From NCBI RefSeq assembly GCF_000719775.1, contig NZ_JOHR01000012.1:264961-328960 (forward strand): a DNA stretch of 64,000 nt. The letters run 5' to 3'. The position numbers were made by a program, and so were the translations under genes. This DNA is from Streptomyces sp. NRRL F-5135 (GTDB lineage: Bacteria; Actinomycetota; Actinomycetes; Streptomycetales; Streptomycetaceae). A model generated the notes under the pieces. That model had not been told where the DNA came from, did no database searches, and saw nothing but the letters and a program-made list of their open reading frames with translations. Below are positions 42,272-50,796 of the stretch, piece by piece; position 1 is the first letter of the stretch; the number at the start of each line of letters is the position of its first letter.

Positions 42272-43297
42272 TCAGTCGACCCTGTACAGCTCACGGTACG
42301 AGGGGAATTCCCCGCCAGGCCCCTGAATACTCTCCGCAGCCTCCACCGCTCGCACGATTGCGCTGGTCACGACCGAGGCACCGGCCCCCAGGACCTCGTT
42401 CAACGCGAGAGGATCGCCCTCCGTGAGCGGCCGCCGACCTGTAGCCAGCGCGAAGACCGTGTCTCCGTCGTTGAGCAGATGCACGGGCTGGACAGCGCGT
42501 GCGATACCGTCGTGCGCCGTCCCCGCGAGCTTCTGCGCCTGTGCGCGGGACAGTTCGGCGTCGGTGGCGACGACGGCGAGGGTGGTGTTGAGCGGTGCCG
42601 GTCCGTTCCGCTCCCGCAACTCGGCCAACCGCCGCCGTGCCGCGTCATGTACGTCGGGCGACGGGTACGGCGGACGCCCACTGACGTACCGTCCGTACAA
42701 CACACCCGTCAGCGGATCCACTGCGGATCCCGCCGCATTGGCGACGACCAGGGCGGCCACGGTCGTCCCGGAGTCCAGGACCACACTCGCCGTGCCGACC
42801 CCGCCCTTGAGCTGTCCGACGAGTGCGCCCGTACCGGCGCCCACCCCGCCTTCCTCGACCGGCGCTCCGTACTCCGTCGCGGCGGCGGCCTCCACCGCGG
42901 CGCGTCCGGTCGCCGCGTCCGGCCGGATGCTCCAGTCGCCACCACGCCCGAGGTCGAATATCCCCGCCGCGGGAACCACCGGCACCACCTGCGCCGGATC
43001 GGCCCCGACCCGTATGCCACGGCCCCGCTCCTCCAACCAGGCCATGACACCCGACGCCGCGTCGAGTCCGTAAGCGCTGCCGCCCGTGAGAACCACGGCC
43101 TCGATGCGCTGGACGATGTTGCGGGGATCCAGGGCATCGGTCTCCCGAGTGGCCGGACCGCCACCTCGCACGTCCACGGCCGCCACCACTCCGCCCTCCG
43201 GAGCGAGCACCACGGTGGCCCCGGTGAGCGCGTGGTCGCCGGCGACCCGCGCGTGCCCCACTCGCAGTCCCATCACATCGGTCAGCGCGTCATTCAT
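42272..43297 (-). CDS. P1 family (S58, DmpA-like) aminopeptidase/amidohydrolase
   Basis: 341 residues from ATG 43297. It is an autoproteolytic Ntn-like enzyme: the N-terminal nucleophile region is APLNTTLAVVATDAELSRAQAQKLAG, and GLRVGHARVAGDHALTGATVVLAPEGG and LTGGSAYGLDAASGVMAWLEE are family signatures. Members cleave N-terminal residues or small amides; the natural substrate is not known. Cleavage before the Thr would give two subunits. Confidence 0.88.
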   Translation of the reverse strand: MNDALTDVMGLRVGHARVAGDHALTGATVVLAPEGGVVAAVDVRGGGPATRETDALDPRNIVQRIEAVVLTGGSAYGLDAASGVMAWLEERGRGIRVGADPAQVVPVVPAAGIFDLGRGGDWSIRPDAATGRAAVEAAAATEYGAPVEEGGVGAGTGALVGQLKGGVGTASVVLDSGTTVAALVVANAAGSAVDPLTGVLYGRYVSGRPPYPSPDVHDAARRRLAELRERNGPAPLNTTLAVVATDAELSRAQAQKLAGTAHDGIARAVQPVHLLNDGDTVFALATGRRPLTEGDPLALNEVLGAGASVVTSAIVRAVEAAESIQGPGGEFPSYRELYRVD

Positions 43298-43500
43298 CGG
43301 CAGCCGTAACCCCCATCGGTCGCACCCGGACGCTCCCAGCCAACACCCCCGCCACCGGCCCCGTCCACCGGCCCACGCCTGTCTTTCCCGGCGCGTCGGA
43401 CCCCGGTCCGCCCCGCTGCCCGACGCGTCCCCCTCGCCCGGCCGGCGAACGGACGCCCGGTTCCGGACCACCCGTCGAACACCCCCGTACCCTGGAGGTA

Positions 43501-43697
43501 TGAGTACCGTTCCCGACCCCGAGTCGCACAGCGAGGAGCGCCCTCGTCCACCTGTGGCGCTGATCTTCGACGATCCGCTGGACCAGCGTTCCTCCGACGA
43601 CACGGACCGAGGCTGGGGCGAGCGGCCCGCCGGCAGCGGTGACGCCGCCGCCGACCTCGCCCGCTTCCTGGACGAGAAGCCGCCCCACCACATCTGA
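43501..43697 (+). CDS. Small conserved hypothetical protein
   Basis: 65 residues from ATG 43501, preceded by CTGGAGGT. It is acidic and Pro-rich, with a short hydrophobic centre (PPVALIFDDPLDQRSS) and a helical end (DLARFLDEKPPHHI). No domain. It lies alone between a leftward peptidase gene and the leftward mscL gene, with a strong ribosome binding site supporting translation. Confidence 0.6.
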
Positions 43698-43818
43698 GCC
43701 CCTTCCGGGGCGGGGACGGCGGGCAACGGAGCGCCGCGCCGCCGGGAGACCGGCACAGCGACCGATCCCTCCAGGCACCCCCGGACCGTCCCCGGCCCGG
43801 CCGCGGGCACGTTCCGTG

Positions 43819-44340
43819 CTACCGGGTGCCGGAACCGGGGGTCTGGTCCGGAACCGTGCCGGGACCGGAGTTCCGGCCGGCTCCCTGACCCTGCTGAGCG
43901 AGCAGGGCGTCCCTGATCTCCTTCAACACCTCCAGCTCGCTGACCTCGATGACCTCCTGGACCTCTTCCTTCGCCGCCTGATGCCTGGCCCGCCGGGCGA
44001 GGTACTTGGCCATGGGCAGCACCATCAGGAAGTACACGACCGCTGCGGTGATCAAAAAGGTCAGGACCGCGCTCAGTACCGACCCCCACATGATGAGGAT
44101 GCCCTTGGAGGCATCTCCCGCCGCGTTGACCTCGCACGGTGACTTCAGACACGAGCTGTACTGGTTCAGGTCCTGTGTGCCGAACGCGCCGACGACCGGG
44201 TTGATGAAGCCCTTCACGACCGAGTTCACCACGTTGGTGAAAGCGGCACCGATCACGACGGCGACCGCCAGGTCGATCACGTTGCCGCGCATCAGGAAGG
44301 CCTTGAAGCCCGCCAGCACGCTCTCCTTGTCCTCGCTCAC
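43819..44340 (-). CDS. mscL: Large-conductance mechanosensitive channel
   Basis: 173 residues from GTG 44340. TM1 begins FKAFLMRGNVIDLAVAVVIGAAFTNVVNSVV, with the conserved pore region. TM2 is SVLSAVLTFLITAAVVYFLMVLPM. A cytoplasmic helix follows (EVSELEVLKEIRDALLAQQ), and the tail is Gly/Pro-rich. It releases solutes during hypo-osmotic shock. The periplasmic loop contains two Cys (SSCLKSPCEV), found in actinobacterial versions. Confidence 0.95.
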   Translation of the reverse strand: MSEDKESVLAGFKAFLMRGNVIDLAVAVVIGAAFTNVVNSVVKGFINPVVGAFGTQDLNQYSSCLKSPCEVNAAGDASKGILIMWGSVLSAVLTFLITAAVVYFLMVLPMAKYLARRARHQAAKEEVQEVIEVSELEVLKEIRDALLAQQGQGAGRNSGPGTVPDQTPGSGTR

Positions 44341-44499
44341 GGGTGAGCCTCTCCTCGCATGGGCCGTACGGATGACGAATCGCTCCGCAACCTACGACAG
44401 TGCGTGCCCGTGCTGTCCAATCCGCACACGAGGTGAGACGGCTCCGCAGGACGCGGCTCAGCAGCACGCCGACGCGACGCAGAGGTTCGGCCGCGCGGC

Positions 44500-45138
44500 T
44501 CAGCACACCGTCACCGCGAGCCGGGACGTCGCACTCGCCCCCGCCAGCTGAGCGGCTGTCTTACGCGGCACACTCAGCACCACCAGCGCCCCACCGTCCG
44601 TCCCGTTCTCGGCCGCCCGGGGAATCTCGGACACTCGGGCGCCACGGGCCACGACCCGTGCCTCGGACTCCCGCTCCGGTGAACCGAGCGAGCCGGGCGA
44701 GAGCGGAGGCGCCGCGATCACATCGACCCGGTCTCCCCGCCGTAGCAGCCGGACCGTCGCCGCGTCGGCGATACGGACCGGAGCCGACACCAGATCCACC
44801 TCCCCGCGCGCGGGATCACGGCCGGACCGGGCCGTCGCCGCCGCGTCCGGCGACGCCCCCGCTCCCGTGTCGGTCGAGGAACCCGCCCCGGCCGCTCCCA
44901 CCGCGCCGCCGGCACCCGCCGCGGCCAAGGCGGCGGCCGTCACGGCCAGCCCGGCAGCGGTGGCCCGCCGCTGCCTCAGCACGGCCCGGCGCAGCCGCAG
45001 CCGCGAGCCCCGCGAGCGCAGGGGATCGAACGCCGGCACACCGCGCGGCTCGGGCACGGGCGAGCCCGTGGTGGGCGCCGGGACCCGAGTGCGTGGCCGA
45101 CGAGAAGGAGAAGGGACGTGGGGGAACGAGTGGGACAT
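44500..45138 (-). CDS. SAF-domain protein (CpaB/RcpC-like)
   Basis: 212 residues from ATG 45138. One membrane segment is seen (ATAAGLAVTAAALAAAGAGGAVG, ~60-82), preceded by a basic, Pro-rich cytoplasmic head. Outside lies an SAF/RcpC domain: VDLVSAPVRIADAATVRLLRRGDRVDVIA, then LVVLSVPRKTAAQLAGASATSRLAVTV. RcpC/CpaB proteins take part in Flp/tad pilus assembly; no tad genes are nearby, so the role in Streptomyces is open. It lies upstream of mscL in the same direction. Confidence 0.8.
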   Translation of the reverse strand: MSHSFPHVPSPSRRPRTRVPAPTTGSPVPEPRGVPAFDPLRSRGSRLRLRRAVLRQRRATAAGLAVTAAALAAAGAGGAVGAAGAGSSTDTGAGASPDAAATARSGRDPARGEVDLVSAPVRIADAATVRLLRRGDRVDVIAAPPLSPGSLGSPERESEARVVARGARVSEIPRAAENGTDGGALVVLSVPRKTAAQLAGASATSRLAVTVC

Positions 45139-45495
45139 GGCTACCACCGCCTGCCGTGAGGAACTTTCGCGATCGCTCCTCACGATCCACCACCGGCCGT
45201 GATCTCGCCGGGGCCTGTGGATGAGCGGGCGATTGTGGACAACTCCGCCACCCGCCCGAGTGGTTCAGGCTCGAGCCAGGACTTTTCCTCGATCGCCGGG
45301 CATGACCGTCGCGGCGGCTGGGCAGCTCAGGATCGGGCAGCTCGTCACGGACCGTGAGTACCACCGAGCGGGCGGCGACGAGCGAGGAGCCGTCCGCGGG
45401 CGGTCCGTCACGAACCGCCCGCGCGTGCGGCCCGGGGGCCGGCCGAGCGACAGGATCGCGGTGCGGCGGGGAAGACCCCGCCGACCACTCGGTGG
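45139..45495. other. Intergenic region with a terminator hairpin
   Basis: No supportable gene. GGCGGGG-AAGA-CCCCGCC at 45465-45482 forms a 7-bp hairpin just past the MTA phosphorylase stop and likely ends that transcript. The promoter of the SAF-domain gene must lie in 45140-45230. A small palindrome CACGGACCGTG sits at about 45347. Confidence 0.55.
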
Positions 45496-46329
45496 TTACG
45501 GCAGCTCCAGCCCGGTGTCCAACCCGTCCAGCGCGTGCGAGCAGAGACAGTCACGCGCGTCGTTCGTCTGAAGCCCGCCCACCGCGTCGAACAACACAGT
45601 GCGGAGCCGATCCACATTGGAGGAGAAGACCTTGAGGACTTCGTCATGAGAAACGCCCTCGCCCGTCTCCGCGCCCGCGTCCAGATCGGTCACGAGCGTC
45701 AGGGACGTGTAGCAAAGACCCAGCTCGCGCGCCAGCGCGGCTTCGGGGTGCCCGGTCATCCCGACCACCGACCATCCCATCGCCGCATGCCACCGGGATT
45801 CCGCCCGCGTCGAGAACCGGGGCCCCTCGACGACGACCAGCGTCCCACCGTCCACGGGCTCCCAGCCCCGCCCGCGGGCCGCGGTGAGTGCCGCCTCGCG
45901 CCCCTTCGGGCAGTAGGGGTCGGCGAGCGAGATGTGTATGACATTCGACGCGCTGCCGTCCGGCAGTGGCACTCCGTCGTAATACGTCTGTGCGCGTGCC
46001 TTCGTGCGGTCCACCAACTGATCGGGCACGAGCAGGGTGCCGGGTCCGTACTCCGGCCGCAGGCCACCCACCGCGCAGGGGCCCAGCACCTGCCGAACCC
46101 CCACGGAGCGCAGCGCCCACAGGTTGGCCCGGTAGTTGATGCGGTGCGGTGCGACACCGTGCGAGCGTCCGTGCCGGGGCAGGAACGCCACCTGGCGGCC
46201 CGCGAGTTCACCGAGGAAAAGCGCGTCACTGGGAGGCCCGTACGGGGTCTCCACATGGAACTCGGTCACATCCTCCAGAAAGGAGTAGAAGCCCGAGCCG
46301 CCGATCACACCGATCTCCGCGTTAGCCAT
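45496..46329 (-). CDS. mtnP: S-methyl-5'-thioadenosine phosphorylase
   Basis: 277 residues from ATG 46329. Family marks: IGVIGGSGFYSFLEDV, LPRHGRSHGVAPHRINYRANL (phosphate site), VVVEGPRFSTRAESRWHAAMG and VVGMTGHPEAALARELGLCY. The Gly-His in the last motif, where many MTAPs have Met-Pro-Glu variants, is close to the substrate pocket. It splits MTA from polyamine or SAM-consuming reactions into adenine and methylthioribose 1-phosphate for methionine salvage. Confidence 0.93.
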   Translation of the reverse strand: MANAEIGVIGGSGFYSFLEDVTEFHVETPYGPPSDALFLGELAGRQVAFLPRHGRSHGVAPHRINYRANLWALRSVGVRQVLGPCAVGGLRPEYGPGTLLVPDQLVDRTKARAQTYYDGVPLPDGSASNVIHISLADPYCPKGREAALTAARGRGWEPVDGGTLVVVEGPRFSTRAESRWHAAMGWSVVGMTGHPEAALARELGLCYTSLTLVTDLDAGAETGEGVSHDEVLKVFSSNVDRLRTVLFDAVGGLQTNDARDCLCSHALDGLDTGLELP

Positions 46330-46386
46330 CCGGCCACAGTAGCCGCACGGCAACGGGCCCCGTCCGAGGCCCCTGAATCATGCCGA

Positions 46387-46411
46387 GGACCCCGGCCGCG
46401 GCACGGGGTCC
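46387..46411 (-). terminator. Short hairpin downstream of the fmdB-like gene
   Basis: GGACCCCG and CGGGGTCC form an 8-bp stem with a 9-base loop, between the fmdB-like stop (46436) and the MTA phosphorylase start. Confidence 0.5.
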
Positions 46412-46435
46412 CGGATGATGAGCGTCGGGCCCTGC

Positions 46436-46783
46436 TCAGGCGGCCGAGGAACTGCTGGAGCCCGTCGACGAGCCGGAAGAGCTGGAGCTCGCGGCGGATC
46501 CGGAGTCCGACGAGGAGGCCGTGGCCGCCGCCGTCGTCTTCGACTCGGACGACGGCTTCGCCCCCGAACCGTTGCCGGTCGAGGCCGGTGCGCTGCCCGA
46601 GGACGAGCCACGGCTGTCGTTGCGGTAGAAACCGGAGCCCTTGAAGACAATGCCGACCGCCGAGAAGACCTTCTTCAGCCGTCCCTGACATTGGGGGCAC
46701 ACGGTCAGGGCGTCATCGGTGAACTTCTGCACCGCCTCGAGGCCCTCGCCGCACTCGGTGCACTGGTACTGATAGGTCGGCAC
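46436..46783 (-). CDS. FmdB-family zinc-ribbon protein, Ruc-like redox chaperone
   Basis: 115 residues from GTG 46783 (AGGAGGA upstream). Two CxxC pairs, CTEC and CPQC, form the zinc ribbon in the first ~40 residues, followed by KVFSAVGIVFKGSGFYRND. The last ~55 residues are an almost pure Ser/Ala/Gly/Thr tail. M. tuberculosis Rv0991c (Ruc), a redox-regulated chaperone of the HrcA regulon, has the same build of FmdB domain plus disordered Ser-rich tail. The CIRCE operator directly upstream supports the comparison. Confidence 0.85.
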   Translation of the reverse strand: MPTYQYQCTECGEGLEAVQKFTDDALTVCPQCQGRLKKVFSAVGIVFKGSGFYRNDSRGSSSGSAPASTGNGSGAKPSSESKTTAAATASSSDSGSAASSSSSGSSTGSSSSSAA

Positions 46784-46792
46784 TTGCTCCTC

Positions 46793-46819
46793 CTGGCACT
46801 CTCACTCGATGAGTGCTAA
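46793..46819. promoter_or_regulatory. CIRCE operator (HrcA site)
   Basis: CTGGCACTC, nine bases, GAGTGCTAA. The right arm is the perfect CIRCE half-site; the left differs from TTAGCACTC at two positions. It ends ten bases before the start of the fmdB-like gene and overlaps its ribosome-binding region, so HrcA would repress it until heat or proteotoxic stress. Confidence 0.88.
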
Positions 46820-46849
46820 CGACGCTCCATAGTGACGTATTCCGCGCGA

Positions 46850-48289
46850 TCAGTCCACTGTCACCGGCGCGCGGTGACCCAGCCCACGCGCGGAGACCCG
46901 GCCTACGGACTTCGGGAGCAGTCGGGAACGCAGTGCGAACAGCGTGATCAGGGCGAGGATCGTGCCCACGAGCGGCACGGTGAATCCGGCACTGGCGCCG
47001 TAGGCGTCCGCCAGCCCTCCGGCAGCCGTGACCGCCGCGGCCTGCCCGAGTGCGACCGAACCGGTCAGCCAGGTGAAGGCCTCGGTACGAGCCGTAACGG
47101 GGGCCAGTGACTCGACGAGGGTGTAGCCCGAGATCAGAGCCGGCGCGATGCAGAGCCCGACCAGAAGTCCCAGTGCGGCGACCAGCGGCACCGAGTGCAA
47201 CGCCCACAGAACGGAGGAAGTCAGTGCCAGACCCGTGTATCCGGCCAGCAGCCTGCGGCGCGGCCCGGTCTTCCAGGCCACGGCCCCGCACACGATCCCG
47301 GCGAGCATGTTGCCGCCCGCGAATATGCCGTACAACACCCCGTTGACGCCGGGGGAGCCGATCTCCGCGGCGAACGCGGTGAGGGACACCTGCATCCCGC
47401 CGAAGACCGAACCGATCCCGAGGAAGGCCACGGCCAGTACGCGCACGCCCGGCACCGCCAGGGCGGATACGCGACGACCGGCCGGGGCGTCGGCCCCAGC
47501 GCCGGCAGCGCCCGTGGTGGGGCGCCCGGGGGCGGGCTGGGTGGCCCGCTGGGCGGCGAAGAGCAGGCCGCCGACCAGCGTGAGCGCGGCCTCGGCGACC
47601 AGCCCGGCCGCCGGGTGCACGCCGGTGCACAGGGCGGTCACGAGCACGGGCCCGATGACGAAGGTGAACTCGTCGGTCACGGACTCGAAGGCGGCCGCCG
47701 TGGGCAGCAGCGCGCGGGCCGAAGCGTCTCGGCCCCGGGCGTCGGGCCCCGGGCCGGTCCTGGCCAGGGGGCCCGGGCCAGGAGCACGCTCGGCCGCCGG
47801 GGCCCGTCCGGAGCCGGTCAGCAGGGCGACCCAGCGCGACCGGACCATGGGGCCGATCTGAGGGGTGGAGGCACCGGTGGGTACCGCCGCGGCGAACAGT
47901 GCCCACAGGGGCGCCTCCGCCAGAGCCAGGATGATCAGCGTCGCCACGGAGACCGCGTGCAGCAGGACGCCCGGGACCAGGACGGCGCGTTGTCCGAAAC
48001 GGTCCGCGAGCTTGCCGCCCTGCGGCGCGAACAGGGCCATCGAGACGCCGGTGACAGCGGCGACGGTCCCCGCGCTGCCGTAGGAGCCGGTGGTGTGCTG
48101 GACCAGCAGGACGATGCCGATCGTCAGCATCGCGAACGGCTGACGGGCGGCGAAGCCGGGCAGCAGGAAAGTCCAGGCCCGGGGTGTCCGCAGCAGCCGC
48201 CCGTAGCCGGGCCTGGGTGCCGCGGTGTCGTCGGCCTCCGGGGAACCGCCGGCGTTCCGGGTGGTGGTGTCGACCGTGTTGTCGGACAC
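46850..48289 (-). CDS. MFS transporter (12 TM)
   Basis: 479 residues from GTG 48289. About twelve hydrophobic segments; motif A-like APQGGKLADRFGQRAV between TM2 and TM3. A Pro/Gly/Ala-rich cytoplasmic loop of about 40 residues after TM4-5 (RAPAAERAPGPGPLARTG) and a second before TM7 are long for the family. Nearest in look to Streptomyces multidrug-like MFS proteins; substrate unknown. Separated from the fmdB-like gene by the CIRCE region. Confidence 0.85.
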   Translation of the reverse strand: MSDNTVDTTTRNAGGSPEADDTAAPRPGYGRLLRTPRAWTFLLPGFAARQPFAMLTIGIVLLVQHTTGSYGSAGTVAAVTGVSMALFAPQGGKLADRFGQRAVLVPGVLLHAVSVATLIILALAEAPLWALFAAAVPTGASTPQIGPMVRSRWVALLTGSGRAPAAERAPGPGPLARTGPGPDARGRDASARALLPTAAAFESVTDEFTFVIGPVLVTALCTGVHPAAGLVAEAALTLVGGLLFAAQRATQPAPGRPTTGAAGAGADAPAGRRVSALAVPGVRVLAVAFLGIGSVFGGMQVSLTAFAAEIGSPGVNGVLYGIFAGGNMLAGIVCGAVAWKTGPRRRLLAGYTGLALTSSVLWALHSVPLVAALGLLVGLCIAPALISGYTLVESLAPVTARTEAFTWLTGSVALGQAAAVTAAGGLADAYGASAGFTVPLVGTILALITLFALRSRLLPKSVGRVSARGLGHRAPVTVD

Positions 48290-48699
48290 GGCCCTCGCCT
48301 TTCCGCCGCCTGGTAGCGCGCCCCGAGAGTCACGGGGACGGCCGAGAGCTGTCCTCTTGCGCGGAACTGCGGTAGATACCAGGGCCCACTACGGGAAGCG
48401 CCACGGCCGCCATACGGTCGCGCCAGCACTGCGTCAGGCGGAGTCGGTCGATCAGTTGCGGCTTCATCGTACAGGCCCGCCTCGCCCACCACCTGGGAAC
48501 GCCCAGGTGGTGGCCGCGTGCACCTTCGATTGCGAACGGCTCTCAGGAGAGGAGCGCTGTGCCGGAGACAAAGGCAACCTGTGCGGACAAGCCCCGCCGC
48601 ATCGGGATGATCTACGCAGGGACGACCCATGCGGAGACAGCTCGTGCCGGGACGGCTGGTGCCGGGACGGGCCGTATGCCTGGGGGAGCGGGAGGTGAT
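48290..48699. other. Intergenic region upstream of the MFS gene
   Basis: No credible gene. A perfect 12-bp hairpin CCACCACCTGGG-AACG-CCCAGGTGGTGG lies at 48486-48513 and may terminate the antiporter transcript. A rightward GTG at 48559 has an AGGAGAGGAG site but leads into antisense of the antiporter; see rejected items. Confidence 0.55.
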
Positions 48700-50427
48700 T
48701 CAGCCGGACCGCCCGCCCGCCTTCGCGCCGGGGTCCCGGTCGTTGTCGGTGTCCAGGACTGGGCCGTCCGCCCGGCCCCTGTCACCTCCGGGACTGCTCC
48801 GGCCCGCGGGGTTCCGGCCGCTCCCATGGCCCTTGGCCGGGCGGGGGTTCTTCGCGGCAGAGGGGCCGCTCTCGCCGGTGCCCAGCCAGCCGGCCAGCTT
48901 GCCGCCCTGTCCGACGGCCCGCAGGCGGCGTTCCACCGCGTCCCGTACCGGATCGGTCGCCACCACCAACAGCTCGTCGCCCCGCCGCAGCATGGTCGCC
49001 GGCTGCGGCACGAAGCTCTTCCCGTCGCGTACGACGAGCGTCACGGCCGCACCCGCGGGCAGCCGCAGCTCCGCGATCTCCACGCCGTGCATCTTCGACT
49101 CCTCGGGGATCGCCACGGAGAGGAGGTGGCCGCGCAGCCGCTCCAGCGGTGCCGACTCGATGCCGAGATCGGCGGCCTCGGCCCGGTCACCGAGCTGGAG
49201 CGCCTTCGCCAGCCAGGGCAGCGTCGGCCCCTGCACCAGTGTGTAGACGACGACCAGGATGAAGACGATGTTGAAGATCCGGAGGCTGCCCTGTACGTGC
49301 GTCACCATCGGGATGGTGGCCAGGATGATGGGCACCGCGCCGCGCAGCCCCGCCCAGGACATCAGGGCCTGCTCCTGCCACGGGATACGGAACGGCAGCA
49401 GGCTGATCAGCACGGACAAGGGCCGTGCCACCACGGTCAGCACCAGTCCCACGATCAGCGCGGGGAGTACGTCGTCGCCCAGTTCGTGCGGCGTCACCAG
49501 CAGTCCGAGCAGGACGAACATGCCGATCTGCGCGATCCAGCCCAGCCCCTCGGCGAAGCCGCGGTTCGCGGGCGCGTGCGGCAGTTTGGAGTTGCCGAGG
49601 ACCATCGAGGCCAGGTAGACCGCGAGGAAGCCGCTGCCGTGTGCCGTGGCGCCGATCGCGTACGCGCACACGGCGATGGCCATCACGGCGATCGGGTACA
49701 GCCCGGAAGCGGGCAGGGCCACACGCCGCAGCCCGTAGGCGCCCGCCCATCCGACCGCCAGCCCGACGCAGGCACCGATGGCCAGTTCGAGCAGGATCGT
49801 GCCGATCAGTACGTACCAGTGGTCCACGGGGCCCGCCGCGGAGAGGGCGACCACCATGATCACCACAGGAGCGTCGTTGAAGCCCGACTCGGCCTCCAGC
49901 GCACCGGTCACCCTCGACGGGAGCGGCACCCTGCGCAGCACGGAGAAGACGGCCGCGGCGTCCGTGGAGGAGACGACCGCGCCGATGATCAACGCCTGGC
50001 GCCATTCCAGGCCGACCAGATAGTGCGCGGCGGTCGCCGTCACCCCCACGCTGACGCCGACGCCGACGGTCGACAGCGCGGCGGCCGCGGGCAGCGCGGG
50101 CTTGACCTCCTTCCATTTCGTACCGAGACCGCCCTCGGCAAGAATGACCACCAGGGCGGCATAGCCGATCACCTGGGTCAGGGCGGCACTGTCGAACTTG
50201 ACGTGGAAGAGGCCGTCCTGGCCTATGACGACGCCGATTCCCAGATAGAGCAGCAGACTGGGGAGCCCGCTCCGGGAGGAGATCCGTACGGCCGCGACCG
50301 CGATCAGCAGCACGAGTGAGCTGATGAGCAGGAGTTGATTGAGCTCGTGGACAGTCAGCGGCCGGTCCTTCCCCTCGCGTGTGCCGACTTCTGGCAAGCG
50401 CCGGATCGTTCCTCCGACAATCGGCAC
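48700..50427 (-). CDS. CPA1-type K+(Na+)/H+ antiporter with C-terminal RCK domain
   Basis: Up to 575 residues from GTG 50427. Homologues seem to start near LTVHELNQLLLISSLVLL, where a CTG at 50358 has AGGGGAAGGA upstream; the true start is uncertain. About twelve membrane segments, with the antiporter signature AVVSSTDAAAVFSVLRRVPLP and ESGFNDAPVVIM (the two Asp of the ion site). The C-terminal RCK/TrkA-C-like part is HGVEIAELRLPAGAAVTLVVRDGKSFVPQPATMLRRGDELLVVAT. It exchanges K+ or Na+ for protons, like CvrA. Confidence 0.88.
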   Translation of the reverse strand: MPIVGGTIRRLPEVGTREGKDRPLTVHELNQLLLISSLVLLIAVAAVRISSRSGLPSLLLYLGIGVVIGQDGLFHVKFDSAALTQVIGYAALVVILAEGGLGTKWKEVKPALPAAAALSTVGVGVSVGVTATAAHYLVGLEWRQALIIGAVVSSTDAAAVFSVLRRVPLPSRVTGALEAESGFNDAPVVIMVVALSAAGPVDHWYVLIGTILLELAIGACVGLAVGWAGAYGLRRVALPASGLYPIAVMAIAVCAYAIGATAHGSGFLAVYLASMVLGNSKLPHAPANRGFAEGLGWIAQIGMFVLLGLLVTPHELGDDVLPALIVGLVLTVVARPLSVLISLLPFRIPWQEQALMSWAGLRGAVPIILATIPMVTHVQGSLRIFNIVFILVVVYTLVQGPTLPWLAKALQLGDRAEAADLGIESAPLERLRGHLLSVAIPEESKMHGVEIAELRLPAGAAVTLVVRDGKSFVPQPATMLRRGDELLVVATDPVRDAVERRLRAVGQGGKLAGWLGTGESGPSAAKNPRPAKGHGSGRNPAGRSSPGGDRGRADGPVLDTDNDRDPGAKAGGRSG

Positions 50428-50796
50428 GTCGTTTCGCCGTTACTTCGTTACCTTACCTAATCTTTAACGTTTTCTTGATGTCTTCGATCGCCAGTGCGAG
50501 AAAGGATGTGACGCTTTGTCTGGATAGAGAATTAAATCCCCTGCGCAGTCCTCGAATTCACCCGTGGCCACCCGGGCTCACCCGGGACAATGGCGGCGAA
50601 ATGACCGCCGGAAGCCTGCGGCGACCGCCCGATCGGCGGCGAACCCCGCCGCGAGCATCCGGGTGAATCCCCGTATGACCCGTCGTGTGACCGTTCGATC
50701 AGTCGCACTAGATGACACCGCGTCGGGAGCGGGGAGGCGCTGCGCCTATGGTTGCTCCAGCATTCCCAGGACCACCCTGCCCCTCGAAGGACAGCG
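50428..50796. other. Divergent promoter region, antiporter / penicillin acylase
   Basis: 369 bases with no supportable gene. The patch at 50435-50500 is clearly AT-rich (TTACTTCGTTACCTTACCTA, TTTAACGTTTTCTTGATG) and probably holds the antiporter promoter. GAAGGA before 50797 is the acylase ribosome binding site. Confidence 0.5.

Noticed and set aside
48559..50319. Rightward frame with a very good AGGAGAGGAG site before GTG 48559
   Set aside because: Most of it is antisense to the antiporter, and its translation has no recognisable domain. A short peptide from this start cannot be excluded, but nothing supports it beyond the site.
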